In this document: piece by piece, positions 62,765 through 64,000 of the stretch
Position numbering within the stretch: position 1 is the stretch's first letter
Layout: each line of letters begins with the position of its first letter
Origin: Pythium myriotylum
Lineage: Eukaryota; Oomycota; Peronosporomycetes; Pythiales; Pythiaceae
NCBI GenBank assembly: GCA_023091665.1
Contig: JALJCQ010000017.1
Span: 1,736,001-1,800,000 of the forward strand
DNA: 64,000 bases
Reading direction: 5' to 3'
Notes under the pieces: generated by a model
What the model saw: the letters and a program-made list of their open reading frames with translations, nothing else
The model's database searches: none
Told to the model about the DNA's origin: nothing
Program-made: the position numbers and the translations under genes

Positions 62765-63676
62765 TTACTGGGCTCCGGTTTGCTTGTTCAATGCTGTGAT
62801 CTTTTGATATGTCCAGACGAAGTCCCAGTCGATCGTACCTTGAATGGTTCGAAAGTTAATCCCGCAAGACTCGGCGACTCGCGAAGGTTGTGCAAGAGTG
62901 TCTGATGAGTTCTTGCTCAAACAAACGTCGCTACCGTAAAACGAGACGATCGATTTGACGGTCTGAGATTTCCATGTATCGATCCATGGAGGCACGCTTT
63001 GCAATTGGGTAAACTCAACATACACCTCCCGTAGCGAAGGCGACACTTCGCGAACAGATTGAGGTAGCTGGAGCATCGGATTTCCTGACAGCACGATCTT
63101 CTGTAGCGATGCAGACTCAAATGCTTCCGGTTGGATTTGATCGAGTTTGTTGTCGACGAGCCACAGGGTTTGAACCCGTATGTTGAAAAATCTGGTGGGG
63201 ATCTCTTGAAGCATCGTATGATCGAACGAGATTGCCACCCACTCGTGTCGAGTCCAGAACCGATCTATATCACTTGGTAGAGCGCTCAAGTTGGAATGTG
63301 ACCATTCAATCTCGCGCAGCGAAAGCGGAAGACGGTCGTGAAGCAAGACTGATGGAACAGTGGTCATGTTAGTGTAGCCAAATAATATATATCCGAGTTG
63401 AGGATGATGTGTTTGGTCAATTTCGAGGCCTTCGTCCCACGTAAGCGATGACATATTCACGAACTTGAGCTGGCGGATGTTTACGAAACTGTTCAGACGG
63501 ATTGGGATACGGAGAGAATCGGAACAATGCGATACGATCAAAGCAGTCAATACGGATGGATCCAGCCTCCTCAGCAATGAATCAATATCTTGATTCTGGG
63601 GGCAACTGTAACGGAGGACGGAGCACGGGAACTTAGGAGTGAACCATGAGTCCACATGCAGCAAACAAGCCGGCAT
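62765..63676 (-). CDS. Leucine-rich-repeat protein, C-terminal part (5' end unresolved)
   Basis: At least 303 residues from an ATG at 63674-63676, with irregular LRRs (SLREIEWSHSNLSALPSDID, VQTLWLVDNKLDQIQPEAF and LQKIVLSGNPMLQLPQSV) and several Cys residues near the C-terminus. The frame stays open upstream to a TGA near 63858 and includes a hydrophobic stretch, WCFAVIGVFVVVAH. A separate frame at about 63868-64000 with ITSTLDLVSSLALHLGVLWA looks like another exon. I could not place the intron, so this is probably a membrane-anchored LRR protein whose 5' exons lie at or beyond the right edge. Confidence 0.7.
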   Translation of the reverse strand: MPACLLHVDSWFTPKFPCSVLRYSCPQNQDIDSLLRRLDPSVLTALIVSHCSDSLRIPIRLNSFVNIRQLKFVNMSSLTWDEGLEIDQTHHPQLGYILFGYTNMTTVPSVLLHDRLPLSLREIEWSHSNLSALPSDIDRFWTRHEWVAISFDHTMLQEIPTRFFNIRVQTLWLVDNKLDQIQPEAFESASLQKIVLSGNPMLQLPQSVREVSPSLREVYVEFTQLQSVPPWIDTWKSQTVKSIVSFYGSDVCLSKNSSDTLAQPSRVAESCGINFRTIQGTIDWDFVWTYQKITALNKQTGAQ

Positions 63677-64000
63677 ATCTGACGGATCACGCTGGGACTG
63701 GATGTGTGCGACGACAACAAATACACCAATTACCGCAAAGCACCATTCAGTAGCCGAGTGAATCCGCCGAATGTATCGTGTTTTCGCACTAAAGTCAACG
63801 ACAGTGTCTTGCGAGCCCGATAAGGTCTCCGCCCAGCCAGAACGCGCCTCTCATTATCTACCTTGACGGTTTCCTCGCAACGAACGTCTACAGCAGTCGT
63901 CAACAATGCCCAGAGGACCCCAAGATGCAGTGCGAGAGACGAAACGAGGTCAAGCGTGGATGTAATCAGCAGCTGCCGAGCCTCGGCGACACTGTCTGCC

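Overview
This window reads as a gene-dense stretch of a nuclear oomycete (stramenopile) genome. The evidence is a set of eukaryotic genes with very short GT-AG introns (almost all 52-74 nt), GC-rich coding DNA, tiny intergenic spaces, and family features typical of this lineage. These include an OMP decarboxylase-OPRT fusion in inverted order, an RWP-RK factor, and signalling proteins with unusual domain mixtures. There are no prokaryotic operons, CRISPR arrays or recognisable insertion sequences. Many genes needed splicing to reconstruct, and exon coordinates are given in each entry. Exon calls rest on GT/AG signals, reading-frame continuity and family alignment from memory, not on transcripts.

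Layout: 1-5.8 kb holds a coiled-coil protein (cut by the left edge), HisG, two small convergent multi-exon genes, an ER-type TPR protein and a four-helix membrane protein. 5.9-10.4 kb is a 1504-residue phosphoinositide 3-kinase with N-terminal cyclic-nucleotide-binding and GAF domains. 10.8-20.1 kb holds RPL19, a MED9-like subunit, a mitochondrial carnitine/acylcarnitine-type carrier, a nuclear-looking hypothetical protein, a possible frameshifted fragment, two tandem NIPA-like magnesium transporters and SAICAR synthetase. 21-33 kb holds an RWP-RK factor, two dispersed members of a small 'WGW' membrane family, a KIX/F-box/LRR protein, syntaxin-5, a HIG1 protein, ATP synthase subunit d, a twin CX9C protein and a small two-exon gene. 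33.8-39.5 kb holds ubiquitin-L40, RACK1, LAMTOR3, an EXS-domain protein and an inositol monophosphatase.

39.7-52.1 kb is a tandem array of three full-length ABCB transporters on the minus strand. Two are intact. The third carries an in-frame stop and a frameshift. Their nucleotide-binding domains are almost identical at DNA level across all copies while their transmembrane domains have diverged, which suggests ongoing gene conversion.

53.5-64 kb holds a 1-Cys peroxiredoxin, an adenylate kinase with a PH-like C-terminal domain, a membrane hypothetical protein, GTP cyclohydrolase II, Got1, the inverted UMP synthase and an LRR protein cut by, or continuing towards, the right edge.

The genes do not form one pathway. 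They mix housekeeping functions: histidine, purine, pyrimidine and riboflavin synthesis, ribosome, mitochondrion and Golgi SNARE/Got1 traffic. Lineage-specific regulators and a drug-efflux cluster are added to these. Neighbouring genes are commonly convergent with stops 13-90 bp apart, or divergent from short shared promoters. A CCAAT-containing word recurs in several of these promoter regions.
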